Of a DNA stretch of 64,000 bases, positions 25,785-36,679 are shown piece by piece. This DNA is from Maribacter sp. PR1 (lineage in GTDB: Bacteria > Bacteroidota > Bacteroidia > Flavobacteriales > Flavobacteriaceae). Positions within the stretch are counted from its first letter, which is position 1, and every line of letters starts with the position of its first letter. The DNA is taken from assembly GCF_028464145.1 (NCBI RefSeq), contig NZ_JAQPCG010000005.1, forward strand, positions 358,459 through 422,458, read 5' to 3'. The notes below the pieces were generated by a model that saw nothing but the letters and a program-made list of their open reading frames with translations, was not told the origin of the DNA and did not search any database. Position numbers and translations under genes: made by a program.

Positions 25785-28184
25785 CTATAGTTTAAAGTTA
25801 TAAGTAACGGCCGGGACAATACCAAAAATGGAGGTTCTTACCGCTTCATTTGCACCGGTATCATCGTTCCTTCTAAAATTAATAGAAGCAGCATTTCTTC
25901 TATTATAAACGTTATAGATACTAAATATCCATTCTCCCTTTATTTTTCTATCCTTGTTTTTTCGTGGAGTTAGTGTAGCGGAGATATCCAATCGGTTATA
26001 AGCCGGTAATCGTTGCTTATTTCTGAGTTCGTAATAGGGAATGGATAAGTCTTGAAATTCAAATTGCCCAATGGGGTAATTTGTTGGTTGTCCTGTTTGG
26101 TACACAAAATTACTGCTGAAGCTCCATTTTTCATTCAAATTATAGTTCAGGAAAAGGGAGATATCATGAGTCTTATCATAGGGAGTGTTGTACCAGTTAC
26201 CGTTATTTATACCGGTTTCTAAATTACTGCGCCCATTATCGAAATCGAGATTTCTACCTGGTGTTCGCTGTTCCGATTTTGAAAGGGTATAGGCCAACCA
26301 ACCCTGAAAATCCCCCTCATTCTTACGTAGTAATAATTCCAGACCATAGGCCCTAGCTTGTCCATTGAGAATTACCTGCTCTATGGCGTCGTTGGCTATA
26401 AGGTTGGCTCCGTCGATGTAATCAATTCTATTTTGTACCTCCTTATAAAAAACCTCGCTTTCAATAACATAATCCCCCTCATTTATATTCCTAAAATACC
26501 CTAAGGCATATTGATCTAATAATTGAGGTTTTACAAAAGGTCCACTTGGAGTCCAAACATCCAATGGGGTAGGGGAACTTGTGTTGGAAAGCAGATGTAA
26601 GTATTGTGCCAAACGGGTATAACTCGCCTTTATGGAGCTTTTTTCATTCAACGTATAGGATAAGGATGCCCTTGGTTCCAAATTATTGAATGTCGCGAGT
26701 CTTCCTTTACGTCCTGGGGTTGATCTCCCTGTAGGTTCTGCTTCCTGATAAATTAACAAAAATGGGTCAAAAACGACCGGATTATCATTAGCGTATGTGA
26801 AAACCTCATCTTGACCCAAACGCACGAACTGACTGAACCTAAGACCATAACCAAGGCTGAGACTGTTCGTGATTTTATGTTCTACATCAACATAAGCCGC
26901 AAATTCATTTGCGTATTTTTGGGTCAATTGATCTTCTAAGATTCCGGATTCATCGTTACTAGGTTCTATTTTGCCTGGATTGAACTGATAATAAATATTA
27001 TTTACTCCGTAGTTCAACTGAAATTTATCGCTCAGATAGTGTTTGAAATCATATTTAAGGTTGAAATTACGAATGCCCGAATTCCAATTGAATCCTACAA
27101 AGTCTAGTTTTAAGCCATAGTAGTAATCAGAATAAATCAAGGAAAGGTTTGAAAAGAGCTTATCCGAGAAAAGATGGTTCCATCTGAAGTTTCCAACAGC
27201 ATTTCCATAGGTGTTTACAAAACTTTCACTAATCCCAAAGACATCCCGTCCAAAATAACCTGAAAGGAAGACGTTATTATTTTCATTGATTTTGTAATTG
27301 ATTTTGGTATTTAAGTCATAAAAATAGGCCGTATTATCAACATCGAATAATGGTAAAAATAAGTGGGCGTAGGAGGCACGGCCTCCAATCAAAAAGGCAG
27401 CCCTATCTTTCTTTATTGGACCTTCTACCAATAATCTACTGGCGACCGCTCCAATGCCACCGTTCATTTTAAATTCCTTACTATTTCCTTCTTTCTGAAA
27501 TATATCCAGTACCGATGAGACCCGTCCACCATAACGGGCCGGTATACCGCCCTTGTAAAGTTTTATATCCTTGATGGCATCTGGATTGAAAACGGAAAAG
27601 AATCCAAAAAGGTGCGAGGAATTGAAAATTATGGCTTCATCTAAAAGAATAAGATTTTGGTCTGCGGCACCACCCCTAACATTAAAACCTGATGCACCTT
27701 CGCCAGCATTGGTAACCCCTGGTAATAGCAAAATGGACTTGATGACATCTGCTTCCCCTAAAATAACAGGTATCTTTTTTATGGTCGCTACGGAAAGCGT
27801 GTTAACGCTCATTTGCGGCTTTCTAATATCCAACCTTTCTGAATCATCTGTTACGACCACTTCATCCAGTTGCTCAGCTTCTTCCGCAAGTTGAAAATCT
27901 AGTTTCGTGTCCTTATCAAGTGTAATATTTTGAACAATATCACGAAACCCCAAATAACTTACAATAACTTGATATTCCCCTTCAGGAAGTGTTATGGAAT
28001 AAAATCCATATTCATTGGTAGTAACTCCACTCCCTAAACTTGGAAATGCAATGGTAACCCCGATTAGAGTTTCATTGCTTGAACCTTCTTTGATTATGCC
28101 GCTTAGTGTATATTTCTCTTGTGCAGAAGCGACTAATGAAAAACAAAGCCAGAGGATAGGAAATAGCCAGAGCGGCTTTTTCAT
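25785..28184 (-). CDS. TonB-dependent outer-membrane receptor with carboxypeptidase-regulatory-like domain
   Basis: This 799-aa receptor has a signal peptide (ending LVASAQ), a CarboxypepD_reg-like domain (about residues 25-105), a plug domain (SGFNVRGGAADQNLILLDEA, PARYGGRVSSVLDI) and a 22-strand barrel ending in aromatic YNFKL. It transports a ligand across the outer membrane with energy from TonB-ExbBD. Together with the DUF4249 lipoprotein it forms a two-component uptake unit. No degradative enzyme genes are beside it, so the ligand (glycan, peptide or siderophore) cannot be guessed. Expression control is not visible. Confidence 0.93.
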   Translation of the reverse strand: MKKPLWLFPILWLCFSLVASAQEKYTLSGIIKEGSSNETLIGVTIAFPSLGSGVTTNEYGFYSITLPEGEYQVIVSYLGFRDIVQNITLDKDTKLDFQLAEEAEQLDEVVVTDDSERLDIRKPQMSVNTLSVATIKKIPVILGEADVIKSILLLPGVTNAGEGASGFNVRGGAADQNLILLDEAIIFNSSHLFGFFSVFNPDAIKDIKLYKGGIPARYGGRVSSVLDIFQKEGNSKEFKMNGGIGAVASRLLVEGPIKKDRAAFLIGGRASYAHLFLPLFDVDNTAYFYDLNTKINYKINENNNVFLSGYFGRDVFGISESFVNTYGNAVGNFRWNHLFSDKLFSNLSLIYSDYYYGLKLDFVGFNWNSGIRNFNLKYDFKHYLSDKFQLNYGVNNIYYQFNPGKIEPSNDESGILEDQLTQKYANEFAAYVDVEHKITNSLSLGYGLRFSQFVRLGQDEVFTYANDNPVVFDPFLLIYQEAEPTGRSTPGRKGRLATFNNLEPRASLSYTLNEKSSIKASYTRLAQYLHLLSNTSSPTPLDVWTPSGPFVKPQLLDQYALGYFRNINEGDYVIESEVFYKEVQNRIDYIDGANLIANDAIEQVILNGQARAYGLELLLRKNEGDFQGWLAYTLSKSEQRTPGRNLDFDNGRSNLETGINNGNWYNTPYDKTHDISLFLNYNLNEKWSFSSNFVYQTGQPTNYPIGQFEFQDLSIPYYELRNKQRLPAYNRLDISATLTPRKNKDRKIKGEWIFSIYNVYNRRNAASINFRRNDDTGANEAVRTSIFGIVPAVTYNFKL

Positions 28185-28253
28185 TTGAATTTTTTTTTAA
28201 AAATAATGAGAAATACCGTAAGTAATTAAAGGTTAACGATATTTTAAACTAAA

Positions 28254-28275
28254 AAAGCCCCATCTCCGGGGCTTT
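28254..28275 (-). terminator. Terminator of the isocitrate dehydrogenase gene
   Basis: An 8-bp stem (AAAGCCCC / GGGGCTTT) with a six-base loop lies about 20 bp past the icd stop codon. The minus strand continues in a T-run. Confidence 0.8.
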
Positions 28276-28296
28276 AATAAAATATAAACGTACATC

Positions 28297-30522
<2,226 letters not shown>

Positions 30523-30542
30523 TTATTTAAATTAAAGCGGTG

Positions 30543-30550
30543 CAAATATA
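30543..30550 (-). promoter_or_regulatory. Putative -7 promoter element of icd
   Basis: The minus strand reads TATATTTG followed by CACC, a full match to TAnnTTTG, 27 bp before the icd ATG. The -33 position reads TTTTA instead of TTTG. Confidence 0.45.
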
Positions 30551-30623
30551 CGATTTTATCTAGCCTAAAATGAGTGGAAGCGCCTTAATATTTGAGGCTT
30601 AAAGTAAAGATATATGAAATAAT

Positions 30624-30664
30624 AAAAGCCATATCAATGTACGAATACCTTGATATGGCTTTTT
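30624..30664 (-). terminator. Orphan hairpin terminator in a gene-free region
   Basis: A perfect 14-bp stem (AAAAGCCATATCAA / TTGATATGGCTTTT) with a 12-base loop. T-rich tails occur on both strands. It lies upstream of icd and far beyond the rplS terminator, so no annotated gene ends here. It suggests an unrecognised transcript from 30665-31110. Confidence 0.6.
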
Positions 30665-31110
30665 AGAAATAGCTTACAGACATGTTGTTCTAAACTTAAT
30701 TAAAACTGCAACCCTTGATTGCTTCTGCGTCACTATATCAACGTTTGAAATGTGTTTTAATCTCAATTCTATAACCGAGCATTTACTCTACATTTCGTTC
30801 TTGTTGCCTTAGCATTCTAAATTATTAACTGTGGTAGTCAATAAGATTTGTGCCCACATTAACCATAATGGCGACAGCCTTTACGAATCAATGCTCATTG
30901 TATTAAATACTTCCCTAGAAAATATTAAAGAACAATTAAGCCACAATATAAAGAACGTAAACTTTATAATGAATGGAAGTTTTACTATTTACCTCAGCAT
31001 ACTTCCTTAATCATACTACAATATAAGAAAAAAAAGAATACAAACTTAAATTTTGTAATTATTTAGTAATGAACAAATTATGAACTTATGTTTTTAACAT
31101 TTGTTCATAA
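30665..31110. other. Gene-free AT-rich interval between icd and rplS
   Basis: No open reading frame longer than about 30 codons with a credible start was found on either strand. No tRNA, tmRNA, RNase P or SRP RNA signature could be recognised. The interval is bounded by an orphan hairpin (30624-30664) and a 10-bp inverted repeat (31069-31108). It may encode a small RNA or be a decayed gene. Confidence 0.4.
31069..31108. repeat. 10-bp inverted repeat ATGAACAAAT / ATTTGTTCAT
   Basis: Perfect 10-bp arms at 31069-31078 and 31099-31108 are separated by 20 bp, immediately downstream of the rplS terminator. It could be a hairpin or a protein-binding site. No T-run follows either arm. Confidence 0.4.
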
Positions 31111-31113
31111 AAA

Positions 31114-31136
31114 AACACCGACTATAAATCGGTGTT
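31114..31136 (-). terminator. Terminator of rplS
   Basis: An 8-bp stem (AACACCGA / TCGGTGTT) with a seven-base loop, 27 bp past the rplS stop. The minus strand then runs into a T-tract. Confidence 0.8.
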
Positions 31137-31162
31137 CTTGTATATATAATTTGAGGTTGACC

Positions 31163-31513
31163 TTAAGATCTTACCTCTTTAATTCTGGCTTTCTTACCGG
31201 TTAATTCTCTAAAATAGTAAATTCGTGATCTACGTACTTTACCTTTCTTATTAACCTCTATTTTTTGAAGTGCAGGAAGATTGACTGGGAAAATCCGCTC
31301 AACACCAACTGTTCCCGACATTTTACGAATCGTAAATGTTTCCGTTGCACCGGTCCCTCTACGTTGGATTACTATTCCTTTAAAGAACTGTGTACGTGTT
31401 TTTTCGCCTTCCTTAATTTCATAGTAAACAGTGATTGTATCACCGGCAGAAAACTTAGGGAATTCTTTTTTCGTTACAAACTCGTCCTGAACAAACTTTA
31501 TTAATGATTCCAT
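31163..31513 (-). CDS. rplS: 50S ribosomal protein L19
   Basis: L19 (about 116 aa) sits at the 30S-50S interface. The start is the ATG ending at 31513, giving MESLIKFVQDEF. The longer frame to 31588 adds 25 residues not found in L19 and would cross the -7 box. Conserved segments are FSAGDTITVYYEIKEGEKTR, FKGIVIQRRGTG and FPVNLPALQKIEV. It follows trmD on the same strand but has its own strong promoter. Confidence 0.97.
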   Translation of the reverse strand: MESLIKFVQDEFVTKKEFPKFSAGDTITVYYEIKEGEKTRTQFFKGIVIQRRGTGATETFTIRKMSGTVGVERIFPVNLPALQKIEVNKKGKVRRSRIYYFRELTGKKARIKEVRS

Positions 31514-31585
31514 TTTTAAATTTAATATAGGAATTAAACTAAAACAACTTTCACGATTATCGTCAGAGGTTGATTTAACAGGGTG

Positions 31586-31616
31586 CAAAAATAATTCTAA
31601 AAATATTATCTACAAA
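31586..31616 (-). promoter_or_regulatory. Bacteroidota-type promoter of rplS
   Basis: On the minus strand, TTTG (31616-31613), a 19-bp spacer and TATTTTTG (31593-31586) match the consensus TTTG-N19-TAnnTTTG exactly. It lies 72 bp before the rplS ATG, leaving a leader of about 65 nt. It is the cleanest promoter in the window. Confidence 0.65.
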
Positions 31617-31645
31617 TATTTTAGGGTTTTATTTTGCCCAAAAAC

Positions 31646-32320
31646 TTAGGGTAATAGGTCTGGCCTTAATTGTTCTGTTCTTTCCTGCGCCTTTTCTTCC
31701 CTCCATTGTTCTATTTTGCCAAAATTTCCGCTCAAAAGAACTTCTGGAACTTTTAATCCTTTATATTCCGCTGGTCTCGTATAAACAGGAGGGGCCAGAA
31801 GCCCATCCTGAAAACTATCGGTTAGTGCAGAAGTCTCATTATTAAGCACTCCTGGTAAAAGTCTTATTATAGTATCACAAAGGACCGCTGCACCGAGTTC
31901 TCCCCCCGAGAGAACATAATCACCTATCGAGATTTCTTTGGTAATAAACAGGTCTCTAACCCTTTGGTCCACACCTTTATAATGTCCACATAGAATAATA
32001 ATATTGTCCAAAAGGGAAAGACCGTTCGAAATTTTTTGGTTCAGTGTTTTGCCATCCGGTGTCATATAAATGACCTCGTCATAGTTTCTTTGGGACTTTA
32101 GCTCGGTGATGCATTTGTCTATGGGCTCTATCATCATCACCATTCCGGCTCCTCCTCCAAATTGGTAATCATCAACTTGCTTGTAACTATTGTCCGTATA
32201 GTCCCTAAGGTTATGGAAATATACATCGACCAATCCTTTATCTATGGCCCTCTTCAAAATTGAGGCTTCAAACGGACTCTTCAATAATTCGGGCAATACG
32301 GTAATAATATCAATTCGCAT
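31646..32320 (-). CDS. trmD: tRNA (guanine-37-N1)-methyltransferase
   Basis: This 224-aa SPOUT enzyme methylates G37 next to the anticodon and prevents +1 frameshifting. Conserved features are [35 protein letters not shown], the SAM-knot segment [15 protein letters not shown], and [20 protein letters not shown]. The catalytic Asp lies in the segment after the knot ([10 protein letters not shown]). It is 18 bp after the GNAT gene and upstream of rplS, as in many bacteria. Confidence 0.96.
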   Translation of the reverse strand: MRIDIITVLPELLKSPFEASILKRAIDKGLVDVYFHNLRDYTDNSYKQVDDYQFGGGAGMVMMIEPIDKCITELKSQRNYDEVIYMTPDGKTLNQKISNGLSLLDNIIILCGHYKGVDQRVRDLFITKEISIGDYVLSGGELGAAVLCDTIIRLLPGVLNNETSALTDSFQDGLLAPPVYTRPAEYKGLKVPEVLLSGNFGKIEQWREEKAQERTEQLRPDLLP

Positions 32321-32338
32321 TGTATTTAGTATGATACA

Positions 32339-32782
32339 TTATTGAGCGAGCCAAAAGTAATGAAAACAATGAGAATCCTTTTCCCATCCCAAACGTTCAT
32401 ATAGTCTTTGGGCCGGATTGTCTATCGCCGTTTCCAAGGCCAAACCTTTGTATTTGTTAGTTCTGCAATATTCTTGGGCACTTTTCAAAAGTAGTGCACC
32501 GACCCCTTGCTGTCTATAGTCTGGATTAACGTACAAGTCATTTAAGATTAAAGTAGGCTCCAAGGATACTGAGGAAAACGAAAAAAACAATTGGGTAAAC
32601 CCCACAAATAAATTCTCTTTGGCAGCAATTAGAATTATAGATTCTTGATTGTCAAACCGTTCCTTAAGAAAATTCCTGCCTTTTTTTTCGTCTGAAGTTT
32701 GTCCATAAAATACCCTGTATTGATCAAATAATGGTAGCAACGCTTCTAAATCGGACGATATAGCTTTTCTAACGGTAAACAT
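32339..32782 (-). CDS. GNAT family N-acetyltransferase
   Basis: This 147-aa acetyltransferase has the GNAT fold: beta-alpha start FTVRKAISSDLEALLPLFD, the central beta strand LNDLYVNPDYRQQGVGALLL with the acetyl-CoA loop R-x-x-G-x-G/A (RQQGVG), and the C-terminal ETAIDNPAQRLYERLGWEKD. The substrate cannot be predicted. It lies between a coiled-coil membrane protein gene and trmD, on the same strand. Confidence 0.88.
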   Translation of the reverse strand: MFTVRKAISSDLEALLPLFDQYRVFYGQTSDEKKGRNFLKERFDNQESIILIAAKENLFVGFTQLFFSFSSVSLEPTLILNDLYVNPDYRQQGVGALLLKSAQEYCRTNKYKGLALETAIDNPAQRLYERLGWEKDSHCFHYFWLAQ

Positions 32783-32791
32783 TCATTTAAA

Positions 32792-32815
32792 AAAAGCTCC
32801 TTGGTAGGAGCTTTT
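32792..32815 (-). terminator. Terminator after the coiled-coil membrane protein gene
   Basis: A 9-bp perfect stem (AAAAGCTCC / GGAGCTTTT) with a TTGGTA loop lies 5 bp past the stop codon at 32820. It separates this gene from the GNAT-trmD genes. Confidence 0.85.
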
Positions 32816-32819
32816 GTAT

Positions 32820-33440
32820 TTATTTGGCTTTCTTTTGTTTATTAAGCTCATCCTGTAATTTTCTACTTATTTTTTGCTCACGTTCCAGTGCTTTTCTACG
32901 ATGATCCTCATACTCAACTTCAAGTTCCGCCAAGTTTTGTTTTGCCTCTTGAGTTAAGATATTGCTATTTCTAAACTTGTAGATGAATGCCAATAATAGA
33001 ATGAGCAAGCCGGCGATAATAGTCCATAATATCACATTGTAAGTGGCTTTGGAAACAGAGATGCCCAGAAATGACATACTATCTTTTTCTTCCGTAACGG
33101 ACGCCAAGTTAGTTGTAGTTTCTTCCAGCTTTTTATTAAGTGAACTAATAGTAGTTTCGTGCTCTGAGATGGTGGAATTCAACTCTGCCGCTCTTTTATT
33201 AAATGCAGCTACAGAATCCAGGACATTTTTTCTAAGTTTATAAAGATTAGCTTCCTTGACAACTTCATATCGTACTCCGTCAGCACGGTAATTACCGGAC
33301 TTTTTGGAAACATAGTCAAATTGGCTGCTGATCGGACCATTATCTAAAGAAGGTGTTTCCTCATCTTCAGATTCTTGCGCATAAGTAAAACCGGCAGTTA
33401 GTAGGAGTGCCAGTAAAAATAGTAACCTTGAAAATTTCAT
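32820..33440 (-). CDS. Exported coiled-coil protein with one internal membrane helix
   Basis: A 206-aa protein with a signal peptide (RLLFLLALLLTAGFTYA-QE), a short periplasmic region, a coiled coil at about residues 70-118 (Leu/Ile heptads in LNSTISEHETTISSLNKKLE), a transmembrane helix near 135-155 (VILWTIIAGLLILLLAFIYKF) and a second charged coiled coil in the cytosol (residues 165-206). No enzyme motif is visible. Its position near trmD may lead to its being labelled a tRNA methyltransferase by neighbourhood, but it has no SPOUT knot or SAM motif. Function unknown. Confidence 0.72.
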   Translation of the reverse strand: MKFSRLLFLLALLLTAGFTYAQESEDEETPSLDNGPISSQFDYVSKKSGNYRADGVRYEVVKEANLYKLRKNVLDSVAAFNKRAAELNSTISEHETTISSLNKKLEETTTNLASVTEEKDSMSFLGISVSKATYNVILWTIIAGLLILLLAFIYKFRNSNILTQEAKQNLAELEVEYEDHRRKALEREQKISRKLQDELNKQKKAK

Positions 33441-33587
33441 TCGTATTTAAATTACCGTTAAAATTTGATTTAGAGAGGACTAAAGTAATTGATTAATATC
33501 AATTAAGAAAAAAATTGGATTAAACCTTAGTCTTTAAATAAAAGGTACGTAAAAACCGTCGATGAGGATGTTTTTGTACTAAAAAAA

Positions 33588-35036
33588 TTAATAATAGGTG
33601 TATCTTCTAACTTTAGAAATATATTTGGCCAATCGAACGACTTGTTGAGAATATCCGTATTCATTGTCGTACCATATATATAAAACCAAATTTTTGCCAT
33701 TTTCAGAGACAATAGTTGCTTCGCTATCATAGACCGAAGGTGCTACTGAGCCCACAATGTCCGATGATACCAATTCTTTACTAAGGCTATATTTAATTTG
33801 TTCCACTAAATCACCTTCCAAAGCATATTTTTTTATAATAGTATTTATGCCATCTCTGGAGGTCTTGTTTTTAATGTCTAGGTTTAGGATAGCCAATGAA
33901 CCATTAGGAACAGGAACCCTAATGGCATTTGAAGTTAACTTGCCCTTAAGCGAAGGCAAGGCCTTGGATACTGCTTGTCCGGCTCCGGTTTCTGTAATCA
34001 CCATATTTAGGTTTGCCGCTCTGCCTCGTCTATATTTAGCATGCATATTATCTACTAGGTTTTGATCATTTGTGTACGCGTGAATAGTTTCCAAGTGTCC
34101 CTTTTTTATACCAACAGAATCCTCGATTACCTTTAGAATAGGTGTAATGGCATTGGTCGTACAGGACGCTGCAGAAAATATATGGGTATTATCTGGATCA
34201 TAATCCAAATGGTTTACGCCGTGTACAATGTTAGGAACTTCCTTACCAGGAGCAGTCAATAATACTTTAGAAACTCCTTTAGCCTTTAAATGCCTTGACA
34301 ATTGTGCCTGGTCTCTGAATGCCCCCGAATTATCAATAACAAGCGCATTTGAAATTTGGTACTGAGTATAATCAACGTTCTCAGGGTTATCTGTACTTAT
34401 TATCTGAACGGTTGTGCCATTAATCAATAAAGTTTTTTCTTCGTCGTTTACGGCCACCGTACCTGTAAAGTTGCCATGGACGGAATCTGTACGTAGTAAA
34501 CTCGCCCTCTTTTCCAATATTTCCTTATTTAATTCTCCTCGTACCACGATAGCCCGCAAGCGCATCTGTGTCCCCTTTCCGGTTTTGGACATAAGTTCCC
34601 GAGCCAATAAACGTCCAATTCTGCCAAAACCGTAAAGTATTACGTCTTTGGGTTTAATACTTTCATATTCAGTGGCGGTTTTAAGTTTGTCAATTACAAA
34701 TGCCTTAACGTTATTGAAGTTGTTATTGTCGGTATGGTATTCATAGGTAAGTTTACCAATATCCAATTTGGCGGGAGGTAGTTTTAAATCATTTATGGCC
34801 CTTAAGATTTCAACGGAATCGAAAATTGAAATAGGTTTTTGAACAAATTCACCTGCGTATTCATGTAATTGAATGATATCACTGACATTTCGATCTATCA
34901 GCGGGTTCTTAAAAAGAACGATTTCAATGGACTTATCATACCATAAGTCACTAATTATCTTAATAAACTCCGTTGTTGCTTTTCTTCTATCGGCCTGAAA
35001 TGCCAATTCTTTTTCAAATGAGATTTTGCGAGACAT
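33588..35036 (-). CDS. gap: Glyceraldehyde-3-phosphate dehydrogenase, long form with N-terminal extension
   Basis: This 482-aa GAPDH interconverts glyceraldehyde-3-phosphate and 1,3-bisphosphoglycerate. The canonical enzyme begins only near residue 128 (DVILYGFGRIGRLLARELM, the NAD(P)-binding loop). The catalytic Cys lies in SAASCTTNAITP and the substrate loop includes HAYTNDQNLVDN. The C-terminal WYDNEYGYSQQVV is intact. The first 127 residues are a helical extension found in a subset of GAPDHs in Flavobacteria and Vibrio; its role is unclear. A second, standard gap gene may exist elsewhere. A TACTTTTG at 35064-35071 may be the -7 box. Confidence 0.92.
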   Translation of the reverse strand: MSRKISFEKELAFQADRRKATTEFIKIISDLWYDKSIEIVLFKNPLIDRNVSDIIQLHEYAGEFVQKPISIFDSVEILRAINDLKLPPAKLDIGKLTYEYHTDNNNFNNVKAFVIDKLKTATEYESIKPKDVILYGFGRIGRLLARELMSKTGKGTQMRLRAIVVRGELNKEILEKRASLLRTDSVHGNFTGTVAVNDEEKTLLINGTTVQIISTDNPENVDYTQYQISNALVIDNSGAFRDQAQLSRHLKAKGVSKVLLTAPGKEVPNIVHGVNHLDYDPDNTHIFSAASCTTNAITPILKVIEDSVGIKKGHLETIHAYTNDQNLVDNMHAKYRRGRAANLNMVITETGAGQAVSKALPSLKGKLTSNAIRVPVPNGSLAILNLDIKNKTSRDGINTIIKKYALEGDLVEQIKYSLSKELVSSDIVGSVAPSVYDSEATIVSENGKNLVLYIWYDNEYGYSQQVVRLAKYISKVRRYTYY

Positions 35037-35063
35037 AGTTTAGATTGTTGTTATAAATCACTT

Positions 35064-35071
35064 CAAAAGTA
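35064..35071 (-). promoter_or_regulatory. Putative -7 promoter element of the long GAPDH gene
   Basis: The minus strand reads TACTTTTG, matching TAnnTTTG, 27 bp before the gap ATG. No clear TTTG is found at -33. Confidence 0.4.
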
Positions 35072-35108
35072 TGATTTTTGTAAACTATTGTAACACTAAA
35101 TAAAAAAA

Positions 35109-35134
35109 GAAGCATCCGGTTTTGCGGATGCTTC
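35109..35134 (-). terminator. Terminator of the HtrA-type protease gene
   Basis: A 10-bp perfect stem (GAAGCATCCG / CGGATGCTTC) with a six-base loop lies 20 bp past the protease stop, followed on the minus strand by a T-run. Confidence 0.87.
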
Positions 35135-35154
35135 ATCAAATTGTATAATTCTTT

Positions 35155-36552
35155 CTATTGAAATATTAAGCGCTCTCTTTCACCCTTTTCGTTCAACATG
35201 GTAATTATGGTTTTTCCATATCTGGATATAGCACCAAAGGCAGTGTCTGCATCCGATATATCCTCAATTTCCTTATCATCTACTTTAACGATTACTTTTC
35301 CTTCTAGACCATAACCTCGATATCTTTCAGGCACTCCTGTTATTTTTACACCGGATTTTGTTTTAAATCGCTTTTGGTCATCTTTTGTAAGGTTTTTTAC
35401 CTCCATGCCCATAGCTGGGACAATTAGCTGCTGTCTCTCTTTTAAGATAACCGGCAGGGTTAAAAACTCTTCATCTCGTTCAACCGTAACATTAATGGTA
35501 TCATTGGGTCTTTTGGTTCCCAAATAACCGGTAAGGTCTGGATATTTATGTATTTCAATTTGATCAATTTTTTTAATGATATCTCCCAGTTCCAATCCGG
35601 CATCGGAAGCACCTGACTCGTCTTCAATATATTCGATATAAACGCCGTCAATATTATTAATACCCCTTTCAACGGCGTCCCTGGTATTTACGGGAGCTGG
35701 ACTAATTCCCATAAAAGCTTTTCTTACGTTTCCATATTCCAAAATATCATTAACTACCTTTTTAGCAATATTACTTGGAACGGCAAAGGAGTATCCCACA
35801 TAAGAACCTGTTTGTGAAGAGATGGCCGTATTGATACCAATTAAGTCCCCATTGGTGTTTACTAAAGCACCCCCGGAATTTCCCGGATTCACAGCAGCGT
35901 CAGTCTGTAAGAAGGATTGATTGGAACGCGTTTCTAGACTACGCGCTTTAGCACTTACAATACCCGCGGTTACCGTAGACGTTAGGTTAAAAGGGTTTCC
36001 AACGGCCAATACCCATTCTCCAATTTTAGTATTGTCCGAATCACCAAAAGCTAAATATGGTAATTTGTCTTCCGTATCAATTTTGATAAGTGCAATGTCC
36101 GAGTTGGGGTCTGTGCCTACGAGCTCTGCTTCATAAGTTTGATTGTTGTTCAAAGTAACTTGAAGTTGGGTAGCATTATCAATAACGTGATTGTTTGTAA
36201 CGATATAACCGTCCTGTGAAATAATTACTCCAGATCCCGTTCCCACCTGAGGTGTAACGGTACCGCCAGAACCATAGAAAAAATCGAATACGCTACTTCT
36301 TCTTGTACTCAGGGTCAGGTTTTTAACATGAACAACGGAATTGACGGTTCTTTCCGCTGCATTTGTAAAATCAACCTCGTTAATTCCGGCTCCTCTTGCG
36401 GTCGTTGGAGTATAACTCGTATTAAATAAAGGTTGCTCTTCATTCGAAGATACAATAGCGTATTTAGGTGCTTCAAAGAAATACTTATATGCCCCCAAAG
36501 TTATAACACCTGCAAAAATGGAAACAAGTAAAAGTCCTCCTATTCTTCTCAT
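35155..36552 (-). CDS. HtrA/DegP-type periplasmic serine protease
   Basis: This 465-aa Do-like protease degrades or refolds misfolded envelope proteins. It has an N-terminal hydrophobic segment (about residues 5-23), a trypsin-like domain with the catalytic triad in VTNNHVID (His), DPNSDIALIKI (Asp) and VNPGNSGGALV (Ser), and two C-terminal PDZ domains (about 285-370 and 385-460). The first PDZ contains ASDAGLELGDIIKKID. The second is more divergent. Architecture matches DegP/DegQ. It is upstream of the terminator at 35109 and divergent from dapF. Confidence 0.93.
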   Translation of the reverse strand: MRRIGGLLLVSIFAGVITLGAYKYFFEAPKYAIVSSNEEQPLFNTSYTPTTARGAGINEVDFTNAAERTVNSVVHVKNLTLSTRRSSVFDFFYGSGGTVTPQVGTGSGVIISQDGYIVTNNHVIDNATQLQVTLNNNQTYEAELVGTDPNSDIALIKIDTEDKLPYLAFGDSDNTKIGEWVLAVGNPFNLTSTVTAGIVSAKARSLETRSNQSFLQTDAAVNPGNSGGALVNTNGDLIGINTAISSQTGSYVGYSFAVPSNIAKKVVNDILEYGNVRKAFMGISPAPVNTRDAVERGINNIDGVYIEYIEDESGASDAGLELGDIIKKIDQIEIHKYPDLTGYLGTKRPNDTINVTVERDEEFLTLPVILKERQQLIVPAMGMEVKNLTKDDQKRFKTKSGVKITGVPERYRGYGLEGKVIVKVDDKEIEDISDADTAFGAISRYGKTIITMLNEKGERERLIFQ

Positions 36553-36655
36553 AATCTAATCTATTTTAACCTTTTAACCGTAAAATTACATCATTTCATT
36601 TTTTATGGTAGTGGTTTAACGACTTTTTAACTGCGCTGATGCCTCCAATTAATCC

Positions 36656-36663
36656 TATCTTTG
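36656..36663 (+). promoter_or_regulatory. Putative -7 promoter element of the dapF operon
   Basis: TATCTTTG matches TAnnTTTG 17 bp before the dapF ATG. The expected -33 TTTG is not present. Confidence 0.4.
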
Positions 36664-36679
36664 TTTTTTAATTCATAAC

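Noticed and set aside
30665..31060. Very short ORFs (10-15 codons) in the gap upstream of icd
   Set aside because: They lack any conserved sequence or clear start context and are expected by chance in AT-rich DNA.
31514..31588. 25-residue N-terminal extension of L19
   Set aside because: The canonical L19 start MESLIKF fits exactly, and the extension crosses the predicted promoter.
32820..33440. Annotation of the coiled-coil protein as a tRNA methyltransferase
   Set aside because: It has a signal peptide, a coiled coil and a membrane helix but no SPOUT knot; trmD is a separate gene nearby.
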